The notes: generated by a model from the letters alone, not told the origin. Counted from the first letter of the stretch, positions 46,301 to 61,300 are shown. The stretch: 64,000 nucleotides of DNA from Melanocharis versteri (GCA_013397845.1 VZTG01001711.1:1-64000), one strand, 5' to 3'. Numbers and translations are program-made.

Positions 46301-49300
46301 TGGTCTCCTGGCCCCACAGAACACTAGAACTATGCTAAGTTATCAGACTTAAAGAATTACAAGCATGCACGCTAATACTTGTGGATACATACAACTATGT
46401 AAAAGATATGCGTAAAAGAAAGAGCAAAAATCATCTTGGCATCACCACTGTAATAATTTTGGTGTCCAAAACCTTCTGAAGGTTGAAGTCTGCCGCAAAA
46501 AGCCGACAGCCTGACCGTGAGTGTTATGAGATGTTTGGAGGGATCAAAACAGAGAGGATATCTGTAGAACCACGGAATGGCTTGGGTTGGGTGGGGTCAT
46601 CTCGTTCCACCCCATGCCACGGGCAGGGACACCTTCCATTAGACCAAGATTCTCAGGGCCTTGTCCAGCCTGGCCTTGAACACTTCCAGGGATGGAGCAT
46701 CTGTGGTTTTTCTGGACAAGAGCAGCTCTGGGGAAAGAGCACGGCACAAACCTGTGTCTAACTTGACAGAGCAGTAGCAGCAGGTGCAATGTTGTCAAGA
46801 CACGACCTGAAATGAAATGTTGGTGAAATTGCCTAATTTTATTTGGCATTATTTTGATGACACTGCATTTCCCAGGCAAGATCTGCTTCATTTCAGACAG
46901 AAATTGATATCTTTCCTGGCTCTGCTGCACTTCTGGTTCATACATGAACAAATCATCCACGCCAGTCACAATTTGGGAAGAGTAGTTCTTTTCTCCCACC
47001 ACTGCAATAAGTCAGTGGCAAAAAGAAATCTTTAAATAAAAGATATGTAACTGCTGTGTTATCTAAACTTGATTCAGGCTTTCTGATGACATTGAACTAA
47101 AATGAGGAAAAAACGAGGGAAGTGTCACATTTGGCTTTGTGACAGTTTTGAAGGTATTTGTAAAGCTGTAAAACATCTAAACAAGCACCTATGAAATGGA
47201 GACAACAAAGTTCAGTTTGATTTCAGACTCTGCTGTTTAAAATTGTGAAGAAAGTGTTGATTCATGGAATAGAAATTATAAGAAGCTGCCTTCCCACAAA
47301 CAGGTATTGCTGAAGAAAATGTTGCATTACCTTTTTTGAAGGCAAGGTCAAGAGATCTCATTCCAGGGCTTAGCGTTCGGCTTAATGTTACCCTAATGGG
47401 ACCTTTGACATCTATCTGTGACCAGCAGTTACTGACAGGCTGGTAACTGTGCACCCCAAAACACTTCTGTGTCTATTTTTGTAGGGAAGGAAAAGCGTAT
47501 CGCCTTGAGATTTCCTATTTTTACACTTCGTGCATATCGGATTTACTGCTTGGAGAATCCTGTGTACTATGTCTGCATCTTTTTCAATTAGCTGGGAGAG
47601 ATTGGTGGTGGCCGTTCTGATATCATTTATAATATACAGGCAATGTTTGTGTATTATTTGTCATCTTGCATTGTTACCATGCCCATTTGAAAGATGGGTA
47701 AACTGAGGCAGAAAGGAGATCAGTTGTCCCAGAGCTTAGCTTTTAGTTTAGGCTCATCAACAGACTCCATCCACAGCCAGGAATTCTTGAGCATGTCCAC
47801 TGTGTGATTGTTTCACCTATCTCCCACACCTTCTTTAAGTTGGATTAATTGCTCCTGAGTGTGCTGTTCATGGGATCACAGCTGCAGTCTGGTTGACTGA
47901 CTTAACCCAGACACCTTTCAGATAGCCAAAATTAAATGAAATTAATCCTGTGCCATGTCAGTAGAGGTGTAACTAGAGCACATCAGATAATTCCTCTTGG
48001 CCATATCAGTGGCAGCATGTAGTGGATAATCCTGGTGGGACTTGAGCCTTCTCTAAAGGGTTCAAGAGGAATGAAAGGGTGAAAATAAATATTTGTTATG
48101 CATATACCTGCAGGAATAAGTTTGTAGCCTCAGGTACCATAAAATAGCCACATCTCCTCAATAGTAGGGTCTCATGGTGAGGACATGCCTTTATGTCATT
48201 TCCTTTTGAAGTTAATTCTCCAATCCCAAAAGCTGGTTCTGCATAGATTAGTAAAACGCAGATCCCAAATGATATCACTCTTGGTAGACAAAGTTACAGC
48301 TTCTGAGTGGGGGTGACATAAAATTCAGGAGCAGGACAGATGCCCGGATGAAAGAGGCTGCAGAGAACATCCAAGCCTGTGTAACAAGCTGAGCTCTCCA
48401 TAATTCTTAAAAGGTTTGAACAACCTTTGCTGATGGTTTTACCCATCTTCTGAGTGAAAATAAGAAGCTGAGTGTTAGTCTGCTTTGCCCAGGAGCTGAG
48501 TAAGGCAGCAGTGTGGGTCTGTATCCAGCACTGAGGATTTAAGCCTACAAAATGTTTAAGACTCTCCGACTGTGTTGCCAGTTTTAATATTGTGTAGAAA
48601 TCACATATGTTTAGCTGTGCAATACATGTATTGAACATTAAAGTCTGGGCTTGATCCAGGATGATAATGATTCTGTGATCTTCGTGTAAAGCAGCCCCAA
48701 AGCATCTTCCATCCATTCTCTTGCTTTTCCATCTCACATCAATGTTTTATGAAGGTTTATAAAGCAAGACAAAGTTTTAGTTCAGCGTAAGCTATTTCAG
48801 CTTTTCCACTCTGATGTAACTTACTGCTCTGCTTTGTTTTGTTTCTTTCCCTTGCGCAGCTCCCAAAAAACCTCCCACCCAACCCCCAGCTGACCCTGTG
48901 GTGAAAAATAAAACAGAAACCTCAGTGACGCTGGCATGGTCCCCTCCGCGGATGGACCGGCCCGTGCCAGTGGACGGATACATCGTGGAGCGCAAGAAAC
49001 TCACCGGCTTCACCTGGGTGAGGTGCCACGAGTCCCACGTCCCCGGCCCCGAGCTCACGGTGGGCGACCTGGCAGAAGAGGCTGACTACCAGTTCCGAGT
49101 GTCCGCGGTCAACGCCTACGGACAGAGCCCCTACCTGGAATTCCCTGGGAGCTTGCGCCTCGGTGAGCACGCAGCCGGCACACAATGGGGCGATTGGCCG
49201 TGTGGGTGCTTCAAAAACATCTCCCATGACTTTGAGGATGGAGAAATGGCCCAGCAAATCCTCTTTCCCTTCACTGCTGGTTCTCCTGCTTCGTGTCAAT

Positions 49301-52300
49301 TGCTGGCCTGCACCAAAGGGAGGAAGGAAAAAGTCCAAAACCACCCCAGTGACGGTGGTTGGGTTTCTGTGGTAGAGCTGTGGGTGTGTTTATGTTCCAG
49401 TATCCCACATCAGGCTGTGGGAGAGGCAGAGCTCCCTGCTGTGGACCTTAAACCTGTAAATGCTTCTTCTACACCTGCAATGAAAGGAAAAATTGAGAGG
49501 GTTTTATGGTATAATTTTCAATATATAGACATGAGCTATCGATCTTGCACCTAGAGAATACTTATAGGGGACCATGCCATCATGAAAACCAAGTTCCAGC
49601 CAGTCTCTCTTTAATCTTAAAGTTTCTAGGAGAATTACAGGGGTTTTGCTTTATTTTTAGGGTGCCGATGTGCCCATAGAATAATTGGGTGGAATGGGAT
49701 TTCTTCTTCCTTTGAATCACTGCACTAGAAAATACCTGTACAGACATCGGAGACCCACACAAACTTTGATGATACTGTGTCTTGTGATTGTGTCATCCTT
49801 GTCCCTTGCTGTCAGAACATGCCTGTGTTGTCCTAGAATATCTAGAAGTGACTTGTAGGGATATCTAGAAGCCCCTCCTTCTGAAATCTAAGAATAAGAT
49901 TGGCTATTCAATAAATAGCACACTTGTAGGGGACCTAAGTGTTTCTGGCTTATGTCTTTATACATTTCAGGGATAAAAAAAATCAGTGAAATATGCCTGT
50001 TGTTCTAGATGTGCAAAAACAGGACTGCAGAGGTCAGTTACCTGCAGCTGGAGGAAATAAATCCTGTAGACCAACCATGCATTTCCTTCAGTGCATGAGA
50101 ATTATATAGGGCTGCATGAATTTATTCTCACGTCTTGTCTACCCTGAGAATTTGGTTCCTAAGATGAGGTATCCTCCACCATGACAGTCTTGTTCTCAGA
50201 GACATGTTGTTCTTCCCCAGAACCCGTCCTGGCTGTGAAAACCCCCCTGACAACCGCTGAAGTTGCACCTGGAGGGGATGCCCTGTTCACTGTCGATCTG
50301 ACCAAGACGTGTTCCGGCACTTGGTACCTGAATGGCAAAGTCCTACAGGAAAGTGAGACCTACATCATTAACAGAACCCAAACCACTCACACCCTGGTCA
50401 TAAAGAACGTCAGCAAGAAAGATGATGGGGCAGAAGTGAAATTTGTTGCCAATGATGTCGAGACCAGCACCAAGATGAGAGTGAAAGGTATTTATCTTCA
50501 TCACTGTCCTTTCTTCTCTCAGTCAAAGGGGGGTTGCTGGGACCTGATGATTAAAGCTGGGGCTGGAGGCTTTCCTTGGTCTGTGGGAAGCACCTGAAAT
50601 TGCATCACATGATTAATGTGTGTCCTGGTAATGACCTCACATGACAGCTCAGAGTTACCTGATCTGGCCAGCTGGTGGTATCTGAACTAGGTTGCTTCCC
50701 ATCAGCTCACGAATTTCTGTCAAATCTCTGTCATTCACAACCGTCTGTCAGTGGATTCTGTCACCAAATCTGCCACTAACTCACCTTAAAGTGGTAATTT
50801 CAGCTCTGGGTTTGACCAGTCTCTTTGACTGTAATAATCTTTCAAAAGTAAAGGAGCATTAATTACTAACAAAGCTTTTCTGGTAGGATTTTTAGTCCAC
50901 CATGTGTGGGATATACAAGTTAGTATCTTGGAACTTGATTTAAGATCAAGGTTTCCTCTATGAAATGACAGTAACATCTGTACCTACCACATTGCAAGGT
51001 AAAACATAATGAATCCATAATGAATCCTTTATTCTGGAAGGATGTGCTTGGCTTGGGAGAGTATCTCTGCAGAAGCATGTTTAGAGTATTATTTATCAGT
51101 AGAAAAAAAGTGTTGTTTTTTTTTCTTAGCGACTCTGGCAATAAAAAACAGATCAAGTTTTCTGAACTGGGAAAAACCAGTATTGGCATGAGTGTGAGGG
51201 CAGGAACAGGATCTAATACTTTCAGAGATCTCACAGTCTACAGCAGACCTGTATCAGGGATAAGTCATCTCGATATAACTCGAAATAACAAAGCCTCTTG
51301 TCCTGGCAGGTGCTGCAGTGAGATTCACCAACAAAACCAAAGACGTAGAAAAAGTCTCTGCTCGGCTGCGGGAGGAAGCCACACTCCAGGCTGAGCTCTC
51401 AGACGCAGAGGCCACTGTGAAGTGGATGAAAGATGGGAAGGAGCTCAAGGCCAGTGAAAAATACGAGCTCCAAACTGTGGGGAAGAAGCGCGTCCTGAAA
51501 ATCCGCAGCGCTGGCGAAGAGGACGCCGGCGTTTATGAGTGTGTCTGTGAAGGGGATAAAGTGCTTTATCAGCTCTCAGTGAAAGGTACGTGGCTGCTCT
51601 GCACTAATGGTGTTCCTGCCCTAAACCAATGGAGCCATCAAGGCACACAAGAGCTCCAGAGGGAGTCTGGTAATTGCCCCTCAACGTCCAGCCTTGATTA
51701 TGTGGTCCCAGCAGAACTGGGAGTGAATACAGGAGCTGGAACAGTGGTCAGAGCTGTGCTCTCACTCCAATTGGTGTCTTGATATCCCGGGGAATTTGGT
51801 GTAATTTTGTGAGGTCGAGTGGTGGGTTGGGAAAAGTGCTCCTGTGATGAAGAAATCCAGCCCCAGTGGCAGGGCGTGACACAGGATCCCCTGTCTGCCC
51901 CACGCTGGCTGTGTGACATCAGACAAGTCACTGAAGAGAGAGTTCAGCTCTGATGAATGCTCTGATGGTACAAGATCATCTTGGCATTGTGGAATTTGGT
52001 TGTGTTGTTTTGTTTTGTTGGTTTGGTAGTTGTTGTTGTTGTTTGGTTGGGTTTTTTGAAATTTGTTTGAGGATTTTTTTGTTCTTTCCTGTCAATACCA
52101 TGGTGGATAAGAACAGACTTTTCCAGGGCACATTGGCTGGCTTAACCCCTTCCTCTTTACAGAGTGTTCAGATGTGTAGAAAAAACAGCAAGATGGCACT
52201 TTTTTTTGATATTTCTTCAACCAGCACTGTTGCACAGCTGCCCTTTTTTTTGGCTGTTCTTCCTTTCATGGCAGTCTCTACCTTCGTGCAGTAGAAATCA

Positions 52301-55300
52301 TTTCATCCACACATTGCCTGCGTTGAGCAGAGAAAATCATTCCATCACAAATCGTTCTCTACTAGATTTTTCACGTACTTACGCAGTCAAAACCCAGAGA
52401 ATTTGTTGGTTCCATGTTCATTGGTCCCAAGTTACGCAGTTTTTAGTATTTGTTTTCCTATTGGTTGTTGATCTCTTTGCCTTCAGTGCTAATTAGGTTC
52501 TCATTCTTTAGTCTCTTATCAATCTTTTCCCAGACCAGGGCATGTTCAACCACACCAGGGGTGATTTCTGGAGTTAATGTTCATCAATGGTCGTTAATGG
52601 TTGTTATCTTTTGTATATTTTCTGTGGTACTCCCAGTCTGTTGAGATGTTAAGCTCATCAGGCCTTGAGTGGTGAAACAGTCTTTTGAAAAGAAACTTCA
52701 ATTCCTTTCCCCCAGGGCAAAGGCAAACAAAACCCCTGACTAAAGTTAAATAAAATTTTTAAACTTTGTGTCATTTCCAACAAGATTGGGGTGATTTCAG
52801 TGCTATTTTTCCTTGAACTGGCAAGTTCACTCTGCAAAGCCATTTGATTTCCATGTTCTGTCCCACAGCTCTCTCTCACCTTCCTCCCAGCCGTGATCAC
52901 ACTGTTTCTAAATGGAGTAAGTCTGAGGTGTTTCCTCATCATGTTCTGCTGGCACCTCATCCTCCTTGGTCTCTGTAGAAACAACAAAGCCTGAGAATAT
53001 CGTGGGTTTTTTCACATTTGACCACTCTTTTGGTTGCTTCAAAGAGCAAACTTGAGAGAGCTGAAAAAAAAAATAAAATGCGATTAAATCTATATAGAGA
53101 AGAATTTCTGTCTACAATTGGCACCTGCTCCTAATTTTGATTATTTTTTCTCTCTTGCTCTGCCTCTTTAGCATCATTTGTATGCTGACAGTTCTACCCA
53201 CATTTGACTGAGTTACTTGACGGATGTTTCCATGTGTTTTTCACCGTAGTGTGACTATCAAATGAGTGACCAATGGTATTATTTTAAAATCCGTGTTGAC
53301 AAGCTGTGATTTAAAGCCTGCTGTTCACAGCTTGATCCCTGGAGAGCCACCTTTGGTACCTCCCATCCTTGCGGGATGCGGCTCGCAAACGCTGTGTCAA
53401 CATTTTCCCTTCCATCATCGACACCTTTTGCCAGCTGCAGGGAGCTGGGGAACCGTTTGGGGAGCAGGTCAGCTGCGAGTGGCACGTGGGCATCACGTGG
53501 CTGCCGAGGGGCCACTGTGCCAAGCCGTGGCCACTGTGTCACTGCCTGGGCCCCCTGCCCAAAACAGCCAGAAATGCACTTGCTGTTTGTCACTGCAGTC
53601 CCTGCTCTGCCCCGAGCTCCACGTGCCAGGCGCCCTCTGACACATGACCTCCCGTGGCGACAAGGGACATCTGAGACCTCTCCTTTGGGCTGCTCTGGTT
53701 GTGTTTTTCACTCTGGTTTTCTGAGGAAGGGAAAGGTGAATGAATGAACTCATCTGCCTCTTCTTCCTCCCAAAACTTTGAGCCTGTGGGCTGAGTTTCA
53801 GTAATGCCGGCGAAGAAACGTCTTAGCAGTCCCTTTTCTCCCCTTCTTCCTTTCTTTTCTCCCCTTCTTCCTTTCTTTTCTCCCCTTCTTCCTTTCTTTT
53901 CTCCCCTTCTTCCTTTCTTTTCTCCCCTTCTTCCTTTCTTTTCTCCCCTTCTTCCTTTCTTTTCTCCCCTTCTTTCTTCCTTTTCTCCCCTTCTTCCTTT
54001 TCTCCCCTTCTTCCTTTTCTCCCCTTCTTCCTTTTCTCCCCTATTATTTTAAAATAATATGTTAAAAAGATGTTTAAAATTTAATTCCATTATCCAAAGG
54101 CCGATGGGCCTGTGGTTTCAGGGTCACATTTTTAGCTTGGATATTGGTGGGGATTTGAATCTTTTGCTCTGAGGCAATTGGTGACTCAATTGTTTCACTC
54201 CATGTTAATATGATGCCAGATTTATTGTTTATTTTCTATGCTCCAGTTAATTTCCAGGAATAAATTTCTTTCTATATCAATCTTTTGAAATATCTATGTA
54301 GATTTTTAATTTTATGTAATTTAATTTATCTAGATTACATTTTAACCTCCTCTAGAGTCAATTCATTTGCCAGGTGGTTACAACACAATGATTGAATAAC
54401 TTTCATGGCTTTCCCTCCAGTTTATTTCTTTCCTCACCCCTCTTTAAAATATTATTTTAAAGCTCTCTTTCCTGGGGCTTTCTCTCCTTGGCTCAGCCTC
54501 TTATGCTCTCTATGTGCTCTGCTTTTTGGACACAGGATAATCAGGAATATGGTTGGAAATTTGTCTGCTTCTGCTCTGGAATCTAGTAATCAGATCCGTA
54601 ATTAAATAGATTCGGTGTTACGATGAATGAATACCTAATGTAGATGTCAATGTACATTTTTATTGCTGTGCACAGAACTCTTTACCAGAGCTGGGTCTGT
54701 GTTTTGTTTCAGCACTTGCAAACTTCATAAACAAAGAGAAAACTGGAGGGGTTGTCAAGGCCATCGCTGGGAAACAGGCTGAGTTTGTGTCTGAGACCTC
54801 CGAGGCCAACATCATGGTAAAGTGGTACAAAGATGGGAAGGAAATCTCAGCCAGCAAGAAATTCACCATGGAAGACAAAGGAAAGCTGCACAAACTTGTG
54901 GCTTCGGCTGTGACGAAAGAAGACGAAGGAACTTACACCTGCAAAATCGGGGATGACACTCTTACTTTTGATTTAAAAGTCTCAGGTAAGTTTGTGCTGC
55001 AAGTGTGGGATCAGAGTCTGTGTGAGAAACTCAGGATTTTGTTCTTTAGGCTTGTCCTGCCTTATAAATTGGCAGATTTTTGGGTGAAGGTTGCACAACG
55101 CTTTCAGAGATTCTGACCCTTGCTCTGAGATTCTGACCCTTGTGATCCTGATGCAAACCCAGAGTACAGGCAAATAATATAATGATGCTATGGTTTATTT
55201 GTGCCAGCTCAAACTGGAGCCACAACCCAAACACAATGCTGGCTGAACAGCTGGCAGCCACATCTGGCCTTTGTTCTTTTAGCTCAGCATGTGCATCACC

Positions 55301-58300
55301 TTAGGATCACCTCAGTCAGGGGTTCAAAGCCTTGCTGTGAAAGCCGTGTGCCCTCCTTTGACAAGTTTAAGTCCTGATTTTGGGAGTTAAACATCTCCTG
55401 CTATTCCCAAAGGACACCGTGATCTCGGAGATCACTCCCTGTGGTACTGTAAGCGACTCCATTGGCCCGTGTCACGTGCCCATCACACAAAGCACGTGGT
55501 TGTCAGGTCAAGCCCAGAAGAGAAATGCTTGTCACCACTGCATTCCAGCCCAGGATGGAGGCAGAGTATAAAATGACACATGAATTCATCTGTGAAATTC
55601 AATATCTGTGAAATTGAACTGATTCGAGTTGCGTGTTTGTGGGAACTTTTCTTCTAAAAGCGGTTTTCTGGCTTGTGCTTGGAGACTAATTTTTAACCTG
55701 GTCCTAAATTTCAGATTGAAACTCTCCTGAAAGCTTCTCCTGGCATGGCTGCAGTAAAATACAGTTCAAGAGAAGTCACAGCTCGGTGCTTGTGACCTGT
55801 AACAGAATATCCAGGTTACTGTGGTGCTGTCCATGACCTAACTAAAGACTCAGCAGAGCTGATTAGTTTAGGGCAGCACTTGTCTTGAGGGATTGCTGCA
55901 GGATTTAATGGGCTGGAGGGATTGCTTCCAGCTTCCAGCTGGTGTTTGCTCAGGTACTCACTCTGCACCTCACCTCCAGTTCTCTTCTGAGAATCCAACA
56001 TTATGCAATTTCTCTTGGAGTGTAATTCCCAGTCCCTGACTTTACCCATTGAAAGGCTGTTCTGAAAGAGCCAACCAGGCTCTGCCCAAACTGACCCCTC
56101 AAAAGGCAATTTGTGTAATCTGGTTTATGCTGTTTGATTAGAGCAGTCTAAGATGGATTTCAGAAGTGTTCTGGTTGTGCCTTTGTCTGAACATCAGGTA
56201 TAGAAGATTGCCTGAACTTGGTATGAACTTTTTGCTGGTCTTGGGCAGGTTGGGTGAATCTCACCTGTGACTCCTATCACATGGCTCAGGCGAAGAAAAC
56301 TGGTGTCTGCTAAATCATAGAATCACACAAAGGTTTGGGTTGGAAGGGCCCTTAAAGATCACCCAGTTCCACCTCAGCCATGGGCAGGGACACTTTCCAT
56401 TATTCCAAGTTGCTCCAAGCTCTGTCCAGCCTGGCCTTGGACACTTCCAGGGATCCAGGGGCAGCCACAGCTTCTCTGGGCACCCTGTGCCAGGCCCTCA
56501 GCACTCTCACAGGGAAGAATTTATTTCCAATATCCCACTTAACCCTGCCCTCTTGTCAGTTTGAAGTCATTATCCTTTGTCCTATCCCCACAAACCTCTT
56601 GGTGAGCAAGGATTGAGTTACAACCTGCTAACAACACCTTAGCCAGGGCAGCTTCCTCTTTGTTTCATGTGTCACCATAAAAATTTTCCAGAGTGCTGAG
56701 AAGCAGCACCGCACACTCGGGGTGGTCTCAGGGCAGGGAATCAATCTGCCTTGAGGATAATGAGATACCCCAATAACCCTGAACAGCAGGATCCTGGAGG
56801 GACCATCCTCCTTTGGTCAGCTGATCGTTGAAGAATAGATCAGTCCTAATGAATGCAAATTTTAATGAATTACTTGCCTGGCGTGGCAATTGTCCTTGGG
56901 GTACTCGGTGACTGAAAGCAACAGTTGCTGCTAGAAGAAACGCAATACTGAGCTGAGCTTGGCTCTAAGTGGCAGCCCTCAGCCTGCTCCTCAGGCCAGG
57001 GCTGCCCTGATGGAGCGAAGGCTCTGAAATACCTGACATGCCCATCAAATACTGCTCCTTAGCTTAGGGACAGGGTGTGTTGAGGAGGTTTGCTCATATT
57101 TTGCACTGAGGTCTCTGTCTTCACCTCATTGCCTTCGCTTTTACCTTTACAAAGACACTTGCAAAGAGCCCTAATTGATAAAAATGCTGTATTGTTGCTG
57201 TCTACACGACAAATACCCCATGTTTACACAGCCCGTATCTGTGCTGTCAGCAGGGTTTGGGCTGAACTATTGGTGAAGGAACCTCAGGTGAGCTGTGTGA
57301 GCAGTTCTGAGTTCTCTACTGGGAAGATCCGTTTCGGCCAAAAGATGTGAGATTATTGACTCCTGTATTTATAGAAACGAGGAGTGGATTGGGTTGGAAA
57401 GGGCCTTAAAAACCATCTCCTCCCAACCCCCTGCCATGGGCAGAGACGCCTTCCACTAGACCAGGTTGCTCAGAGATTTTTCTGTACATGAAGTTGGAGC
57501 TACAGGACCGGGCTCAGAAACATTTATAAAAGGGTCTTCATCACTTCTAAGTAGATTTTTTGAGACTCCCCAGGTCTTTCCAAAGCTGTTTCTGCCCTCG
57601 GACATCAACACAAATCCCCCAGAAGTTGCTTGACATCGGAATTAAGGGGTGATAAATGAAGTGTGAGCAACTTGAGGGTGTCTCAGCTTGGTTTAAAAGA
57701 TCCAGGAGGATGTAGGGCAGATGAAGGGGATTTCAATGTAATTGAGAGCAATTATCTGAAGATCAGAGGGGTTTGCACCATCTGTCAGAGAGGCATCAAC
57801 TGTGTGTGATAATGGAATAACGATCGATAATTACTGTACCCTAACTTTGTGCTAAAACCTGCACCAAGGCACCAACTTTTCTCTTTTCCGCTCCAGACGA
57901 AGCTGTTACTTTTGTCAACAAGCCCAAAACGGCCCCAGAAGTATCAGTCAGTCCTTCTGAAAGCCTGGAGCTGGCGTGTGAGGTGTCGGCTGCCGGCGGG
58001 GCCGTGGTGTGGAGGAAGGATCAGACTGAGGTGAAGCAGGACCAGAGGACAACAATCATCTCCCAGGGGACACAACGCAAGCTCATCATCAAGAAGGTGA
58101 CACAGCAAGACCAAGGCAGCTACACCTGTGAAACGAAGGACGACAGAACAACATTCCAAGTCAAAGTCAGAGGTGAGAAAATGCCAGGAATTCCAAAGAT
58201 AAAGGATAATTCCATTTGGAGTGGTGTCTTGCATCCGGAGGATCACCTCACAATCTCCTCAGGGTGAAAGATCTCAGCCATATTCCTTGATTTTTTTGGG

Positions 58301-61300
58301 GCAGCTTTCATAACAATATTTTATACACACAGTTCTGCATCTGTGACTGGTTGTCACCACAAAAAAAGTGCTAGGAAAGGATGGAAATTCCTTCTCCTAT
58401 CACAATTAGCTGGTTTGTCAGCAGAAAAACTCCCACAGGAACACAGTGTGAAGCCATAGCAGAGGGAGAGATAAAGGGGAAAGGGGACCTGTTTGAAGAG
58501 CTCTGATTAGATCCCATCCCTGAAAGGTTGGATGGGGCTTGGAGCAACCTGGTCTAGTGGAAGGTGTCCCTGCCCATGGCAGGTGGGTTGGAATATGGTG
58601 ATCTTTAAGGTCCCTTCCATCTTCCATGATTCCATGATTAGGTGGAGAACAATGGAATTGTCCCAAATGGGCAGAAAAAGAGCAATGGTTCCTGGATATG
58701 AGGATATGAGGGTTGTTCCCTTCTGATTCACTGGAAGCTTGGAGAGACATAGGGAGAGTAAAAGAGAGAAGAGGGAAGAGGGTTCAGGCAACGTGTGTTG
58801 GTGCTCCAAGTCCTACATTCAAATCTCTGCTAAAACGGAGTTTTTCACAATACCCCAGAATTCCCATAAAATTCCCATTCCTATTCACCTCTTAGCAAGA
58901 TGGAGGTGAAGGTGCCTTCCTGCACTAAGGGCCCATCATGGTATTACTTGTCAGGGGCAAGCAGAGTGAAATGGGAGGAACTTGATTAAACACCAGAGAC
59001 AAGGGCTGCAAAAAGCTGTGCGTGACTGTTGGGGTTTCCTTACAGAGACAGAGGCTGTGTTTACAAACAAGGAGAAGGTGCAGAGAGAGGTGAAGGCTGC
59101 ACTATCAGAAAATGCCACGCTGAGCTGTGAGGTGGCCCAGGAGAAAACGGAGGTGAAGTGGTACAAGGATGGGAAACTCCTCACCTCCAGCAAGAAGTTC
59201 AAGGTGGAATCCGAGGGCAAATCGCGTCGTCTGGTGGTGGGTCAGGTGGAGAAGAAAGATGCAGGGGAGTACACCTGCGAGGCTGCTGGCCAAAAACTCA
59301 CCTTCAGGATCATCGTTACAGGTGGGAGATTCTTCATTCTCATCACAGAAAGGTCCCTTACTACAGAAAAATGTACCCCACTCTGGGCCCCGGGGTCTGT
59401 GCAGCCTAAAATTCCACTGAGTAGTGATGGAGACCAACCACCCATCCACTGTCACATTGATGCTGATGGCTGGGCATCTTCATCCATGGGATGAATCCCC
59501 CTCAGTGCTCCTTGGTGTTTTCTGATTTCCCAATAATGAAAAGATACACAAGTTTCCCTTCCATTGTCATTTATAGCGATAAAGGTAGGGTCATCTCTCA
59601 TATATGTAGGAAAATAAGTCTGGAAGAAGTAGGAAAACAGGTCTGCTAGAATGAGCAAGGCTTCCATATGGGTCCCAGTGGCAAATGAGGTTTGGTATTT
59701 ATTTGTCCGTTTTATTATGGAACAAAGCAATGGATTTCTTGTGGCGATGGGAAGAATCTGAAATCTCGAGGCACTGGATCATTTTTCTCAGAAATGGCTG
59801 ATGTGTTGTCCTCAGGCATGACAAAGGTCCACATCCTGTCTGAGCATTAAAAAATACCAGAGATGTGGGAGTTGTCATGGTTTTCATTTTTGTTTGATCA
59901 CTTTGGACCGCATCAAATTGTGTGGGATTTTAAAATTACTTCTCCCACTCCACAGAAGCAGAGGATGCATTTATCAACAAGGACAAAGTAAAGAAAGAGG
60001 TGAAAGCTGCACTATCAGAAAATGCCACGCTGAGCTGTGAGGTGGCCCAGGAGAAAACGGAGGTGAAGTGGTACAAGGATGGGAAACTCCTCACCTCCAG
60101 CAAGAAGTTCAAGGTGGAATCCGAGGGCAAATCGCGTCGTCTGGTGGTGGGTCAGGTGGAGAAGAAAGATGCAGGGGAGTACACCTGCGAGGCTGCTGGC
60201 CAAAAACTCACCTTCAGGATCGATGTCACAGGTGGGAGGCAGATTTTGGGTTGTCTTTCATTGGCTTTTCTTTGTATCTGGGTGTTTTCCCCCATTTTCT
60301 CTGGTGCAATATTAGAAATGCTGTTAAAGTACTTTCTGATGCTGGTCTAAGCTGCCATTTCAGTGAGGTTGTGTAGGACTGGGCCGATTTGGAGCTGACC
60401 TGTTCATATCCTGATATCAGCTCCTCACCTGCCTTTATGTCTCCTTCAGCTGAGATAATGAACAAGACTTCTCAATAGCAGGCACTGTGTTAAAAAATCT
60501 CTTCCAGTTTGGTCACCAGTACTGGTGTTCCTCCTCCTGTTACGGGTGTTCTTCCGTGAAAATCACTGGTTTTGTTCCTCTTTTTTCGCAAGTGATAGGA
60601 CAAGAGTGAATGGTCTCAAGTTCCACCAGAGGTTTAGGTTCGATATGAGAAAAAGATTCTTAACCAAAAAGGTTGTCAGGCATTGGACCAGGCTGCCCAG
60701 GGAAGTGGTGGAGTCCCCATCCCTGGAAGGATTTAAAGGCCGTGTGGATGTGGCACCTGGGGACATGGTCAGTAATGGACCTGGCACTGCTGGGGAACAG
60801 TTGGACTCAATGATCTTCCAGGTCTTTTCCAGCCTAACTGATTCTGTGATTTCTTTGGTCTCAGTATCTTTTGCAAGAGGTCTGGTGAATTTTATCTCAG
60901 GCTCCAGGCAGCCATGGACGTCAGCTACATTCTGAGTGATCATTTCTGAACTGGATGTTGAGGAAGGGTTTGTTGGTTTGTTTGTTTTTAAAAATTAATA
61001 TTCATAGCACTCCACTGTCTTTAGAGCCAAATCCTTCTTTTTTAATATTCAAATTCTTGTCTCATATGCAGAGATGATCAGAACAGGGAAGCAATTTTCT
61101 CCTCCGTTTTCTTACAGCACCGAACAGGGGTTTGGCATTTTATCAGCTCTGTAGAGGAACAGCTGTGCTGAGAGTATATTGACTCCTCTCTGTGTGGGGT
61201 ACCCAGGCTGCGAGCTGGGGAGCTTTGGCTCTTTTTCATTTATTGTGTAGCTTCTTCTTTGGCTGAGGGAGCTGCCAGTTATGGTGGAGGTGGGGTAAGG

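Larger units (their letters stand above)
45839..48859. other. OBSCN intron between Ig5 and FN3-1
   Basis: It holds the LTR-like element at 45946 and a CR1 at 46567. The rest is AT-rich unique sequence. Confidence 0.75.
54986..57896. other. OBSCN intron between Ig8 and Ig9
   Basis: It holds CR1 fragments at 56317 and 57376. Two short direct repeats (GAGATTCTGACCCTTG twice near 55,107-55,142; ATCTGTGAAATT twice near 55,590) are seen. No exon was found. Confidence 0.7.

Noticed and set aside
52658..52987. Minus-strand open frame of 109 codons in an OBSCN intron
   Set aside because: No recognised domain, with low-complexity flanks. It may be repeat-derived, but I could not assign a family.
53804..54052. 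Open frame of 82 codons with FFSPLLP repeats
   Set aside because: It is a translation of the 21-base pyrimidine minisatellite and lies within an OBSCN intron.
60525..60935. Open frame of 136 codons
   Set aside because: It consists largely of a sense CR1 fragment in an intron.
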